From the NCBI RefSeq assembly GCF_005048265.1, contig NZ_SUNH01000012.1, positions 81,500 through 145,499 of the forward strand: 64,000 bases of DNA. The letters are read 5' to 3'. Origin of the DNA: Paracoccus hibiscisoli. GTDB lineage: Bacteria; Pseudomonadota; Alphaproteobacteria; Rhodobacterales; Rhodobacteraceae. Shown piece after piece: positions 18,200 to 26,210 of this stretch; positions within the stretch are counted from its first letter, which is position 1, and every line of letters begins with the position of its first letter. Below the pieces are notes generated by a model that did no database searches, was not told the DNA's origin, and saw only the letters and a program-made list of their open reading frames with translations. Made by a program: the position numbers and the translations under genes.

Positions 18200-18931
18200 T
18201 CAGATGTCCTGCGCGGCGGCCAGCCCCTTGGCGATGATCGGCCCGGTCGGGCGCCCGGTGGGCGAGCCGCCCGCAGGCTCCAGCGTGATCTCATAGAGCT
18301 GGGCATCGGCGGGCGCGGGCAGGTCCGGCCCCGCCAGCGACGCCGCCCGCGGCCCGTCCAGCACCCCGAGCGAGCGTGGCCCCATCTCGACCGAGGGCAG
18401 CGTCCAGGCCTGGATCGCAAAGCCCGGCGGGACCTCAATATCCGACACAAAGCGGATCTGCGCGGTCTCGTCGCCGTAATCCTCGATGATGGCGCGGGGC
18501 TGGCCCTGATCGTCCAGCAGAACGGCCACGACCTGGGGCGCGGGGGCGGGGCGCTGCATCGCGCCGCCAAAGCCCAGGGCCAGGCCCAGGACCAGCGACG
18601 CAGCCAGCCCCGCCAGCCAGCGGCGCGGCGCGCGGGGCAGGTTGGCGGGCACCGGCGCGACCGTGGGGTCGCCCGACAGCGGCAGGGGCGCGCCGTCCTG
18701 GGGCGTGCGCGCGATGATCGCCTGCAGGCGGGCGGCGAAACCGGGGGGCAGGGCCTGCGCCTCGGCCGACAGGTCCAGCGGCAGCAGCTGGTCGCGCAGG
18801 CGGGCGACATGGGCGGCCAGGGCGGGGTCGGCGGCCATCAGCGCCTCGAACAGCTCGGTCTCGGTGGGCGACATCAGGCCCAGCACATAGTCGTCGGCAA
18901 AGGCGGTCACGTCATCGCGAAAGGCATTCAT
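18200..18931 (-). CDS. RskA-like anti-sigma factor
   Basis: A 243-residue membrane-bound anti-sigma factor. The first 55 residues (MNAFRDDVTAFADDYVLGLM) form the cytoplasmic sigma-binding helix region, a single membrane helix lies at about residues 105-125 (WLAGLAASLVLGLALGFGG), and the periplasmic remainder resembles the anti-sigma-K C-terminal domain (AIQAWTLPSVEMGPRSLGVL). The ATG overlaps the sigma-factor stop as ATGA, the usual arrangement for a coupled sigma/anti-sigma pair. The signal sensed is not visible from sequence. It would hold the sigma factor at the membrane until released. Confidence 0.88.
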   Translation of the reverse strand: MNAFRDDVTAFADDYVLGLMSPTETELFEALMAADPALAAHVARLRDQLLPLDLSAEAQALPPGFAARLQAIIARTPQDGAPLPLSGDPTVAPVPANLPRAPRRWLAGLAASLVLGLALGFGGAMQRPAPAPQVVAVLLDDQGQPRAIIEDYGDETAQIRFVSDIEVPPGFAIQAWTLPSVEMGPRSLGVLDGPRAASLAGPDLPAPADAQLYEITLEPAGGSPTGRPTGPIIAKGLAAAQDI

Positions 18932-19491
18932 GACAGACACTCCCGCAGCGAGGCCAGGCCACGCCGGATCCATGATTTCGCCGTGCCAAGCGGCACCCCC
19001 TGGCGGGCCGAGATCTCTCCGTGGCTATAGCCCGCGACATGCGCCAGCAGGATCGCGCGCCGCGCCGGGTCGTCCAGCGCATCCAGGCATTCGCCAAGCC
19101 GCCCCTTGCCGGCCAGCAGCTTCCAGTCGTCGTCCGACACCAGCTCCTGGCGGGCCTCCTGCATGCTGGTCAGCTCATCGGGGGACAGGCTGGACAGGCG
19201 CGCGCCGTCGCGCAGGATCGTCAGGCAGCGGTTGCGCAGGATCGCATAGATCCAGCCGCGCGACGACCCGTCGCCCTGGCGCTGTTGTGCGGCCTTGCGC
19301 CACACCATGACCATCGCGTCCTGCAACGCCTCCTCGGCCAGGTCGTGACGGATCAGGATGCGGCGGGCCAGACCCAGCAGGCGCGGGCCTTCCAGCTCCA
19401 GGATGGCGTCGATGCCCTGGGGGCGGCCCTCGGCGCAGTCGGTCACGGCGCGGTCCAGCCGGCGGTTGCGCTGTTCGGCGTCTTCGGTCAC
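18928..19491 (-). CDS. ECF RNA polymerase sigma factor, SigK-like
   Basis: A 187-residue sigma factor with region 2 (GLARRILIRHDLAEEALQDAMVMVWRKA, split here as ARRILIRHDLAEEAL and DAMVMVWRKA) and region 4 helix-turn-helix (GYSHGEISARQGVPLGTAKSWIRRGL, with LGTAKSWIRRGL as recognition helix). The long open frame upstream is the antisense of the DUF4394 gene; the start is a GTG at 19491 with GGGGGG 7 bases ahead. It is divergent from the secreted DUF4394 protein gene, separated by 205 bp, which is a likely target promoter. The -35/-10 recognised cannot be read with confidence. Confidence 0.88.
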   Translation of the reverse strand: MTEDAEQRNRRLDRAVTDCAEGRPQGIDAILELEGPRLLGLARRILIRHDLAEEALQDAMVMVWRKAAQQRQGDGSSRGWIYAILRNRCLTILRDGARLSSLSPDELTSMQEARQELVSDDDWKLLAGKGRLGECLDALDDPARRAILLAHVAGYSHGEISARQGVPLGTAKSWIRRGLASLRECLS

Positions 19492-19696
19492 GAAAGCCCC
19501 CCTGTTCTGGTCCCCCTTTCTGACGCAAAGCGCGGCCGGGTTGCAACCGCCCGCAGGATCGGCGGGGCGGGGCGCGAAAGAATTTGGGGGTGCGTGCATT
19601 TTTTCTGCATCCGGTTTCCCATCCGGCGCGTCACCCGCATTAAGGACGGCGACACGCGCCGCCTGTGACAGAAGCTGAACCGAAAGGAACATCCCC

Positions 19697-20476
19697 ATGT
19701 TTCGCATTGCTGCATTCTCGACCTCTGCCCTCGCGCTGTCCATCTCGGCGGCGGCTGCCGCGACCGGCGTCGGCCTGACCGACGACCGCACCCTGGTGAT
19801 GTTCGACACCGAGACGCTGGAGGTCACCGGCACCATGGAGGTCGAGGGCGTCGACCGCCTGCTGGGCATCGACCTGCGCCCGTCGAACAACACGCTGGTC
19901 GGCGTGACCGATGACATGCGCATCGTCACCATCGACACCGCGACCGGCGCCGCGACCGACCTGTCCACCATGGACACCCCCCTTGAGGTGACCGACATGC
20001 CGGTCATCGTGGACTTCAACCCGATGGCCGACCGCCTGCGCTTCATGACCGGCACCACCAACCACCGCGTGAACGTGGACACCGGCGAGGTCACCGTGGA
20101 CGGCAGCCTGAACTGGACCCCCGAGGACGAGAATGCCGAGGCCAGCCCGATGGTCGCGGCCGCCGCCTATATCAACAGCTATGGCACGCCGGAAGCGACC
20201 GCGATGTACAACATCGACGCAGGCCTGGGCGCGCTGCTGCAGCAGACCGCGCCCAATGACGGCACGCTGGCCACCATCGGCATGCTGAACGTCGAGAACC
20301 CCGGCGAGGCGATGGCCTTTGACGTGCAGACCGATGCCGAAGGCACGAACATGGCTTGGCTGGTGACGAACAACACCATCCATTCGGTCGATCTGGAAAC
20401 CGGCGCCGCCACCGCCGCCGGCACGATCGAGGCCGAGGGCCAGATCCGCGACCTGACCGTCCTGCCCGCGATGTGA
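19697..20476 (+). CDS. Secreted DUF4394 protein
   Basis: A 259-residue protein with a Sec signal peptide (residues 1-21, ALALSISAAAAATG) followed by a repeat-rich beta structure typical of DUF4394: VGLTDDRTLVMFDTET, LLGIDLRPSNNTLVG and FNPMADRLRFMTGT. The family is predicted to fold as a beta-propeller in the periplasm; its biochemical role is unknown. The acidic composition is marked. A GGAAC-containing ribosome site (AAAGGAA) precedes the ATG. Divergence from an ECF sigma/anti-sigma pair suggests that it belongs to that stress regulon. A strong terminator follows. Confidence 0.88.
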   Translation: MFRIAAFSTSALALSISAAAAATGVGLTDDRTLVMFDTETLEVTGTMEVEGVDRLLGIDLRPSNNTLVGVTDDMRIVTIDTATGAATDLSTMDTPLEVTDMPVIVDFNPMADRLRFMTGTTNHRVNVDTGEVTVDGSLNWTPEDENAEASPMVAAAAYINSYGTPEATAMYNIDAGLGALLQQTAPNDGTLATIGMLNVENPGEAMAFDVQTDAEGTNMAWLVTNNTIHSVDLETGAATAAGTIEAEGQIRDLTVLPAM

Positions 20477-20528
20477 TCCCATGCCGGACCCGCGATGCGG
20501 ATCCGGCCGTTGCTGTTCATGGTACCCG

Positions 20529-20567
20529 ACGCCCCCTTGCGATCCCTCCGCAGGGGGGCGTTCTTTT
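20529..20567 (+). terminator. Rho-independent terminator after the DUF4394 gene
   Basis: A 13-bp stem (20529-20541 with 20549-20561, one G-T wobble) with a 7-base loop is followed by TTCTTTT. It lies 52 bp after the DUF4394 stop. On the opposite strand there is no T tract, so it mainly serves the plus-strand gene. Confidence 0.85.
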
Positions 20568-20572
20568 GCGCG

Positions 20573-21148
20573 TCACAGCAGGACGGGCAGCATGGACCCC
20601 ACCAGCAGGACCGCCATCGCGCCGTTGAACAGCCGCAGCCGCGCGGGGTCCGCGATCAGCCTTGCGATGCGCGCGCCCGCCAGCACCCACAGCAGATGAC
20701 AGGGCAGCCCGATGGCGGCAAAGACCATCGCCACCGTCACCGGACCGCCCGGCACCGCCCCATGCGTGGCCAAGGCCGCCAGGACCATCGCCCAGGCCTT
20801 GGGGTTGACCCATTGGAACGCCGCCGCCTGGCACAGCGTCACGGGCCGTGCCGCCCGCGCCTGTCCGGGCGGCGCGGCCCGCGCGATGCGCCAGGCCAGC
20901 CACGCCACATAGGCCAGCCCCGCCGCCTGCATCGCGGCGCGCAGGCCGGGCCGCCCCTCGACCGCGGGCGCCAGCCCCGCCCCAAGCGCCAGCACCATCA
21001 CTGCAAAGCCCAGCATGATGCCCCCCATATGCGGCCAGCTGCCCCGCAAGCCGCGATTGGCGCCGGTGGCCATTAGCATCGTATTGTTTGGCCCCGGCGT
21101 GACGGTGGTTGCCGCCGCGAATGCCGCCAGCCCGATCAGCGCATCCAT
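20573..21148 (-). CDS. LysE/RhtB-family amino acid exporter
   Basis: A 191-residue inner-membrane exporter with about six helices. The N-terminal signature TVTPGPNNTMLMATG is typical of LysE/RhtB transporters, which expel amino acids or their derivatives using the proton gradient. The ATG at 21148 has AGGAG 7 bases upstream; the longer open frame crosses the divergent regulator gene and is discarded. It is divergent from an Lrp-type regulator over 105 bp, the usual arrangement for regulator-controlled exporters. Substrate unknown. Confidence 0.92.
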   Translation of the reverse strand: MDALIGLAAFAAATTVTPGPNNTMLMATGANRGLRGSWPHMGGIMLGFAVMVLALGAGLAPAVEGRPGLRAAMQAAGLAYVAWLAWRIARAAPPGQARAARPVTLCQAAAFQWVNPKAWAMVLAALATHGAVPGGPVTVAMVFAAIGLPCHLLWVLAGARIARLIADPARLRLFNGAMAVLLVGSMLPVLL

Positions 21149-21253
21149 GCCCGTCTCCTGTCCGTGATCTGTCGGCGCAGCATGGCATGCCGGGGCTGGC
21201 GGATGTTCGCATTCCGCGCGATGATGGGGGCAGATCCGCAGGAAAGACCCGTA

Positions 21254-21697
21254 ATGGACGCAATCGACGACAAGATCCTGCATATCCTGACGGCAGAGGG
21301 TCGAATCACCCATCAGGCGCTGGCGCAGCGGGTGGGGGCGTCGGCCTCGACCTGCCAGCGCCGGGTCGAGGCGCTGGAGCGGCGCGGCATCATCGCGGGC
21401 TATCGCGCCGTTCTGGGCCCGGAGGCGCGCCAGATCGGCTTTGCCGCCTTCGTGCTGGTGGGGCTGGGGCGGCACACGGCGCGGGTTCAGCTGGCCTTCG
21501 AGGCGCGCTGCGCCGCAGCCCCGCAGGTCGTCGAATGTCACAACATCACCGGCACGGTCGAATACCTTCTGCGCGTCGAATGCCGCGACCTGGCCAGCTA
21601 CAAGCAGTTCCACCACGAGGTGCTGGGCGGCTTTGCCGAGCTGACCACCATCGTGACCCATGTCATCGTGGGCACTGCCAAGGACCAGCGCGCATGA
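21254..21697 (+). CDS. Lrp/AsnC-family regulator
   Basis: A 147-residue regulator with N-terminal helix-turn-helix (residues about 3-50, ITHQALAQRVGASASTCQRR) and a C-terminal amino-acid-binding RAM domain (VVECHNITGTVEYLLRVEC). The ATG at 21254 has AGGAAAG upstream and matches the family start MDxxDxxIL; the earlier in-frame start would overlap the exporter promoter. It most likely activates the divergent LysE-type exporter when its amino acid ligand is abundant; this is inferred from arrangement. Confidence 0.93.
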   Translation: MDAIDDKILHILTAEGRITHQALAQRVGASASTCQRRVEALERRGIIAGYRAVLGPEARQIGFAAFVLVGLGRHTARVQLAFEARCAAAPQVVECHNITGTVEYLLRVECRDLASYKQFHHEVLGGFAELTTIVTHVIVGTAKDQRA

Positions 21698-21723
21698 CAC
21701 CCCCGCCCGCCGTCGCGCGCCAT

Positions 21724-21750
21724 GCGGGGTTTCCCCGCCGGTGGTTTTCT
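21724..21750 (+). terminator. Possible terminator after the Lrp gene
   Basis: A perfect 6-bp stem GCGGGG/CCCCGC with a TTT loop (21724-21738) lies 27 bp after the Lrp stop and is followed within 12 bases by a TTTTCT run. The distance between stem and T run is longer than ideal. Confidence 0.4.
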
Positions 21751-21754
21751 GGCA

Positions 21755-21782
21755 TTGGCCGGAACGGCGTCCTTGCTAGAAT
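21755..21782 (+). promoter_or_regulatory. Possible sigma70 promoter of the histidine kinase gene
   Basis: TTGGCC (21755-21760) and TAGAAT (21777-21782) are separated by 16 bp. The -10 is a five of six match, and the ATG of the kinase is 43 bp further on. Confidence 0.45.
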
Positions 21783-21824
21783 GCCGCGCAACGGGCCATT
21801 CGTGCCGGCATCGGGGGACAGATC

Positions 21825-22913
21825 ATGACGCAGGGCGCGCCGCAGAGCCTGACCGACCGGCTGCTGCACGGGCTGGGGCGTGCGCTGATGGCACGGCGTT
21901 CGGCGCGCCGTCAGGTCGCTCTGGCGCTGACGGCCATCGCGGTATCCACCGCGCTGCGCTTTGCGCTGGACCGGGCGCTGCCGCCGGGCTTTCCGTTCCT
22001 GACCTTCTTTCCGGCGGTGATGCTGACGCTGGTCTTTGCGTCGCTGCGGGCGGGGCTGGCGGTGGGCGTGGCCTGCGGGCTGATCGCGTGGTATTTCTTC
22101 ATCGAACCGCTGAACAGCGTGGCGATGACGTCGGGGGCGGTGCTGGCGCTTGGCTTCTATGCGCTGATCATCGCGACGGACGTGATCTTCATCACCGCCG
22201 CCGGGCGCGCGCTGGAGCTGCGCGCCGCCGCGGAACGCCGCGCCAGCGGGCTGGCCCATGCCCGCAGCCTGATGTTCTCGGAGCTGCAGCACCGCATCTC
22301 GAACAACCTGTCCACGGTCGCGGCGCTGCTGCGCCTGCAAAGCCAGCAGGTCTCGGACGAGACCGCGCGCCAGGCGCTGGTGGCGTCGCAGACGCGCATC
22401 CGCTCGATCTCGCTGCTGCAGCGGCGGCTGCATTCGCCCGACATGCAGACGCTGGACGCGGCCGACTATCTGCGCGAGGTGCTTCATGACGTGGTCCAGG
22501 TCGCGGGTGCGGGCGATGTCGCGCTGGAGGTTCAGGCCGACAGCCTGCCGCTGCCGCATGACACCGCCGTGCCCCTGGGCCTGATCGCCAGCGAGCTGGT
22601 GATGAACGCCATCGAACACGGCGCCCCGGCGCAGGGCCCGACCCGCATCGCCGTGGCGCTGGCCGTGGCCCCCGCCGCGCGCGACGGGCGCGTGGCGGCT
22701 GTGCTGACCATCACCGATGGCGGCCCCGGCCTGCCGGAGGGCTTTGATCTGGAGGCGACCGACAGCCTTGGCCTAATCGTCGCGCGCCAGTTCGCCACCG
22801 CGCTGAACGGCGCGCTGAGCCTGGCGCGGGGCACCACGGGCGGCACCGTGGCGCGGCTGGATTTCCTGATCGACCCGCTGTCGCCGATGACCGGACCCCC
22901 GACCAGCATTTGA
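21825..22913 (+). CDS. Membrane histidine kinase, DUF4118 plus HisKA_2
   Basis: A 362-residue sensor kinase. About four membrane helices near residues 25-125 form a DUF4118-like region (FPFLTFFPAVMLTLVFASL). The HisKA_2 phosphorylation site is in FSELQHRISNNLSTVAALL (from residue 151), and the HATPase shows N-box ASELVMNAIEHG (about 255), G1 DGGPGLP (about 298) and SLGLIVAR (about 314). Kinases of this class in alphaproteobacteria often signal to PhyR-type or orphan receivers in the general stress response; no response regulator is adjacent here, so its partner is elsewhere. Confidence 0.9.
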   Translation: MTQGAPQSLTDRLLHGLGRALMARRSARRQVALALTAIAVSTALRFALDRALPPGFPFLTFFPAVMLTLVFASLRAGLAVGVACGLIAWYFFIEPLNSVAMTSGAVLALGFYALIIATDVIFITAAGRALELRAAAERRASGLAHARSLMFSELQHRISNNLSTVAALLRLQSQQVSDETARQALVASQTRIRSISLLQRRLHSPDMQTLDAADYLREVLHDVVQVAGAGDVALEVQADSLPLPHDTAVPLGLIASELVMNAIEHGAPAQGPTRIAVALAVAPAARDGRVAAVLTITDGGPGLPEGFDLEATDSLGLIVARQFATALNGALSLARGTTGGTVARLDFLIDPLSPMTGPPTSI

Positions 22914-22949
22914 TGCCGGAACGCGCCCGGTCGGCGCGCGTTCACCGTC

Positions 22950-24575
22950 ATGGACATTCACATGGCGCCCCCCCACATGCCGACCCCAATCACCCCCCGA
23001 CGCATCGCAATCATCGGCACTGGCCCGACCGGCATCTATACGCTGAGTCATCTGCTGGGGATGGGGCAGCCCCTGGCCGTCACCCTGCTGGAGCGTGGAC
23101 CCCAGGCCGGGATCGGCATGCCCTATTCCTCCGAAGCGGCCAGCCGCGCCATGCTGGCCAATATCGCCAGCATCGAGATCCCGCCCGTCGTGGTCCCCTA
23201 TCTGGACTGGCTGCGCGCGCGGTCGGATGCCGAACTGGGGCGCTATGGGCTGGGGCGGGGCGATCTGGATGACCGGCTGTTCACGCCGCGCCTGCTGCTG
23301 GGCGAATATTACCGCGACCAGCTGCTGATCCTGGTGCGCGACGCGCAGGCCGCCGGTCACGTCATCACCATCCGCGAGGGGACCGAGGTGCAGGACATCG
23401 CCCCGACCCCTGCCGGGCTGATGCTGGCGACCGATGCGGGCGTCGTCGGGCCGTTCGACCGGGCTGTCCTTGCGACGGGGCACCAGTTCCCCGACGCCGA
23501 CGAGGCCACGCGCAGCTATTTCCCCAGCCCCTGGTCGGGCCTGATCGAGGCCCGGGTTCCCGCCTGTCGGGTGGGGGTGATGGGCACCTCGCTTAGCGCG
23601 ATCGACGCGGCGATGGCGGTCGCGACCCAGCATGGCCGGTTCCGCCGCGACGGCGACGATCTGGTCTTTGACCGTGATCCGCAGGCGGAGGCGCTGCGCA
23701 TCGTGCTGATGTCGCGGACCGGCATCCTGCCCGAGGCGGATTTCTATTGCCCGATCCCCTATCAGCCGCTGGCGGTGGCGACCGGCCCGGCGCTGGCCGC
23801 CTGCCTGTCGGCCCCCGCACCGCTGGACGCGGCGTTCGACCTGATCCGGGCCGAGATCATGCAGGCCGACCCGGCCTTTGCGCTACGCGTGGGCCTGGGC
23901 GGTCTGGACGCGGACAGCTTTGCCGACTCCTATTTCGCCGCGCGGGCCGAGGCCGACCCGTTCCGATGGGCCCGCCGCAACCTGGCCGAGGTCGAGCGCA
24001 ACCGCGCTGACCGCGTCACCGTCGCCTGGCGCTATGCCCTGCTGCGCCTGCACGAGGCGGTGGAGGAGATCGTGGCGGAGCTGTCCGACGATGACCGCGC
24101 CCGGTTCGATGCCGGGCTTAAGAAGGTGTTCGTCGACAATTATGCCGCCGTGCCGCCGGAATCGATCCGCCGCCTGCTGGCGCTGCGCGATGCGGGCATC
24201 CTGTCGCTGCTGACCCTGGGCGAGGATTACGACCTGACCCGCGAAGGTCCCGACACGGTCATCGACCACCCCGAGGGGCGCGACCGGTTCGCGGTCTTCA
24301 TCGACGCGCGCGGACAGAAGGCGCTGACCAGCGAGGATCTGCCGTTTCCGTCCCTGCGGGGCGCGCTGCTGGACCAGGATCAGGAGATCCCCGAGGTCGC
24401 GCAGGATTACAGCCTGCTGAACGCGGGCGATTTCACCGGCAGGCTGTGCCTGGCGGCCATCCCCTACCTGATGCACGACCGGCCCTTTGTGCAGGGCATC
24501 ACCGCCTGCGCGGACATCGCCCAGGCCATCGCGGGCGGCATGGCCACCGGGCGCCGCCGCCGTCTGGTGTCATAG
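22950..24575 (+). CDS. FAD/NAD(P)-binding oxidoreductase-like protein
   Basis: A 541-residue protein with an N-terminal dinucleotide-binding motif IAIIGTGPTGIYTL and the segment GAGIGMPYS-like (QAGIGMPYSS), both typical of the FAD-NAD(P)-binding domain group (Pfam 13454). A second GxG region (VGVMGTSLSAIDAA, near residue 210) follows. The C-terminal half has no feature I recognise. Family members are poorly characterised and some act on amino acids or are N-hydroxylase-like; no substrate is proposed. Start is uncertain between ATGs at 22950, 22962 and 22977. It follows the kinase by 36 bp. Confidence 0.75.
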   Translation: MDIHMAPPHMPTPITPRRIAIIGTGPTGIYTLSHLLGMGQPLAVTLLERGPQAGIGMPYSSEAASRAMLANIASIEIPPVVVPYLDWLRARSDAELGRYGLGRGDLDDRLFTPRLLLGEYYRDQLLILVRDAQAAGHVITIREGTEVQDIAPTPAGLMLATDAGVVGPFDRAVLATGHQFPDADEATRSYFPSPWSGLIEARVPACRVGVMGTSLSAIDAAMAVATQHGRFRRDGDDLVFDRDPQAEALRIVLMSRTGILPEADFYCPIPYQPLAVATGPALAACLSAPAPLDAAFDLIRAEIMQADPAFALRVGLGGLDADSFADSYFAARAEADPFRWARRNLAEVERNRADRVTVAWRYALLRLHEAVEEIVAELSDDDRARFDAGLKKVFVDNYAAVPPESIRRLLALRDAGILSLLTLGEDYDLTREGPDTVIDHPEGRDRFAVFIDARGQKALTSEDLPFPSLRGALLDQDQEIPEVAQDYSLLNAGDFTGRLCLAAIPYLMHDRPFVQGITACADIAQAIAGGMATGRRRRLVS

Positions 24576-24582
24576 GCCCCGA

Positions 24583-24596
24583 TTGACATAAATCAG
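24583..24596. promoter_or_regulatory. FNR/CRP-type box upstream of the RHH-esterase operon
   Basis: TTGAC-ATAA-ATCAG matches the FNR-type consensus TTGAT-N4-ATCAA in eight of ten fixed positions. It could instead supply a -35 TTGACA, but no fitting -10 is seen 16-18 bp downstream. If it is an activator site at -41.5, transcription would start near 24631. Confidence 0.4.
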
Positions 24597-24605
24597 GTCG
24601 TAATG

Positions 24606-24641
24606 CTTCCTGATAGCATCCATATGGATGGTATCAGGAAG
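24606..24641. promoter_or_regulatory. 36-bp near-perfect palindrome, likely RHH operator
   Basis: Eighteen bases (CTTCCTGATAGCATCCAT) are repeated inverted with a single mismatched pair and no spacer, so 17 of 18 pairs match. The right arm contains AGGAAG of the ribosome binding site AGGAAGGG (24636-24643) of the ribbon-helix-helix gene at 24651. As DNA it has the symmetry expected for an autoregulatory RHH operator; as RNA its arms could pair and hide the ribosome site. Confidence 0.7.
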
Positions 24642-24650
24642 GGAAACCCT

Positions 24651-25079
24651 ATGGCCACACCATCACCGGCCCGCACGGCCGATACCGAAAAGATCACCAT
24701 CAACCTGGGCTTCGTCGATCTGGGGCGCATCGACCTGCTGGTGCGCGAAGGCTTTTACGCCAGCCGCAGCGACCTGATCCGCACCGCCATCCGCGCCCAG
24801 CTGGACCGCCATGACGCGGCGGTCGCCCCCGCGATCCGGCGCGACGATTTCGTCATGGGCCTGCGCGACATCTCCCGCCCCGAACTGGAGACCCTGCAGG
24901 CCGCGCATCAGATGCTGGACCTGCGGGTCATCGGCCTGCTGCGTCTGGCCCCCGACATCACCCCCGATCTGGTGACCGCGACCATCGCCTCGGTCGAGGT
25001 GCTGGGCACCATTCAGGCACCGCCCGCCGTCAAGGCCGCGCTGCAATCCTGCCGACCCCCCAAAGGACCGCAATCATGA
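24651..25079 (+). CDS. Ribbon-helix-helix (CopG-like) regulator
   Basis: A 142-residue protein whose N-terminal half is a ribbon-helix-helix DNA-binding domain: strand KITINLGFVDLGRIDLLV, then SRSDLIRTAIRAQL. The C-terminal half is a helical segment of unknown function. The ATG at 24651 is chosen because of the strong AGGAAGGG site; in-frame ATGs at 24603 and 24624 fall inside the palindrome. Its stop overlaps the esterase ATG as ATGA, so the two are coupled. It most likely represses its own operon through the 36-bp palindrome; what releases it is not visible. Confidence 0.85.
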   Translation: MATPSPARTADTEKITINLGFVDLGRIDLLVREGFYASRSDLIRTAIRAQLDRHDAAVAPAIRRDDFVMGLRDISRPELETLQAAHQMLDLRVIGLLRLAPDITPDLVTATIASVEVLGTIQAPPAVKAALQSCRPPKGPQS

Positions 25080-26125
25080 CAAAACCCCTGACGCTGGACA
25101 TGACCAAAATCACGCAGCTGATGCGCGACGGACAGCTCAGCGAAGCCACCCGGATGATCCAGACCGGCCTGTCCGGCGACGCATCCCCGCAGGTCGCGCC
25201 CCCGATGCCGTTCCCGCAGGGCGGCTTTCAGAAACCCGCCTTTGCCGCCCCGTCGCTGGACGGGCTGCGGCGCGGGGGCGGTGCCGTCACAGTGCCTCAG
25301 GGCGGCCAGTGGAGCTGGCGCACCCATCATGGCGCCGGGCAGACGCGTGAGGTGCGGGTCTATGTCCCCGCCTCGGTTGGGGAGGAGGCGCCCGCGGGTC
25401 TGCTGCTGCTGTTGCACGGCTGCACCCAGGACCCGGACGATTTCGCGCGCGGCACCGCCATCCTGCAGGCGGCGGAACGCGACCGGATGATCGTCGTGGC
25501 ACCCGCCCAGCCCACCAGCGCGAACATGAACCGCTGCTGGACCTGGTTCGACCCGCGCCACGCGGCCACGGATGGCGGAGAGGCGGCGTTTCTGGTCGAC
25601 CTGACCCGCACCGTCGCCCAGGAACACGCGATCCCGCCCGACAGGCGCTTTGCCGCGGGGCTGTCGGCAGGCGGCGCGATGGCGGTGATCCTGGGCGCGG
25701 TCTTTACCGATGATTTCGGGGCGGTGGCCTGCCATTCGGGCCTGCCCAACGGCGCGGCGCGCGATATGGGCGGGGCCTTTGCGGCCATGTCGCAGGGCGG
25801 ACCCGGCCAAGGCGCAGGCGTCGGTTGCCGTCTGTTCGTGATCCACGGAACGGCGGATCGCACCGTCACCCCGCGCAACGGAGAGGCCGTGCTGGACCAG
25901 GCGCTGCGCCGCCAGCCCGGGCTGACCCGTCGCGCCGCCGATGCGCGGCTGGAGGGGCATGCCGTCAGCATCGGCCGTCACCGCGACGCCGACGGCCAGC
26001 TGCGCATCCAGACCTGGACGGTGCAGGGGCTGGGCCACGCCTGGTCGGGCGGCGCGCCGCAGGGCAGCCATACCGCGCCGGGTCCCGACGCGACCGAGGC
26101 GATGATGCGGTTCTTTCTAGACTGA
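25076..26125 (+). CDS. PHB-depolymerase-family esterase
   Basis: A 349-residue alpha/beta hydrolase of the LpqC/PHB depolymerase family. The oxyanion region LLLLHGCTQDPDDFARGT, the nucleophile Ser197 in GLSAGGAM, the acid in VIHGTADRTVTP and the His in GLGHAWSGG are all present. There is no classical signal peptide; the N-terminal 25 residues (MTKITQLMRDGQLSEATRMIQ region, here beginning TQLMRDGQLSEATRMI) are typical of intracellular or unconventionally placed members. It could act on polyhydroxybutyrate oligomers or other short esters. Coupled to the RHH regulator upstream. Confidence 0.85.
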   Translation: MTKPLTLDMTKITQLMRDGQLSEATRMIQTGLSGDASPQVAPPMPFPQGGFQKPAFAAPSLDGLRRGGGAVTVPQGGQWSWRTHHGAGQTREVRVYVPASVGEEAPAGLLLLLHGCTQDPDDFARGTAILQAAERDRMIVVAPAQPTSANMNRCWTWFDPRHAATDGGEAAFLVDLTRTVAQEHAIPPDRRFAAGLSAGGAMAVILGAVFTDDFGAVACHSGLPNGAARDMGGAFAAMSQGGPGQGAGVGCRLFVIHGTADRTVTPRNGEAVLDQALRRQPGLTRRAADARLEGHAVSIGRHRDADGQLRIQTWTVQGLGHAWSGGAPQGSHTAPGPDATEAMMRFFLD

Positions 26126-26176
26126 GACCGTCCGGATGGGGGCGGGCGGAACCCGGCCCCCGGTCGCGGGTTGAGC

Positions 26177-26199
26177 GGCGCGCCAGACTGTGGCGCGCC
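26177..26199. repeat. 9-bp inverted repeat before the AI-2E-family gene
   Basis: GGCGCGCCA and TGGCGCGCC flank a 5-base spacer, 11 bp ahead of the ATG of the transporter gene. It could form a leader hairpin or end the esterase transcript; there is no T run after it. Confidence 0.35.
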
Positions 26200-26210
26200 G
26201 GGGACCCACC

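Noticed and set aside
14394..18296. A 1300-codon open frame on the plus strand
   Set aside because: It runs antisense through galM, the metallo-hydrolase-like gene and the disulfide oxidoreductase. Its protein is arginine-, glutamine- and histidine-rich without motifs, a usual by-product of very high GC content.
26177..26199. GGCGCGCC repeat as a recombination or attachment site
   Set aside because: The octamer is self-complementary and easily produced by chance in such GC-rich DNA; there is no integrase or mobile gene nearby.
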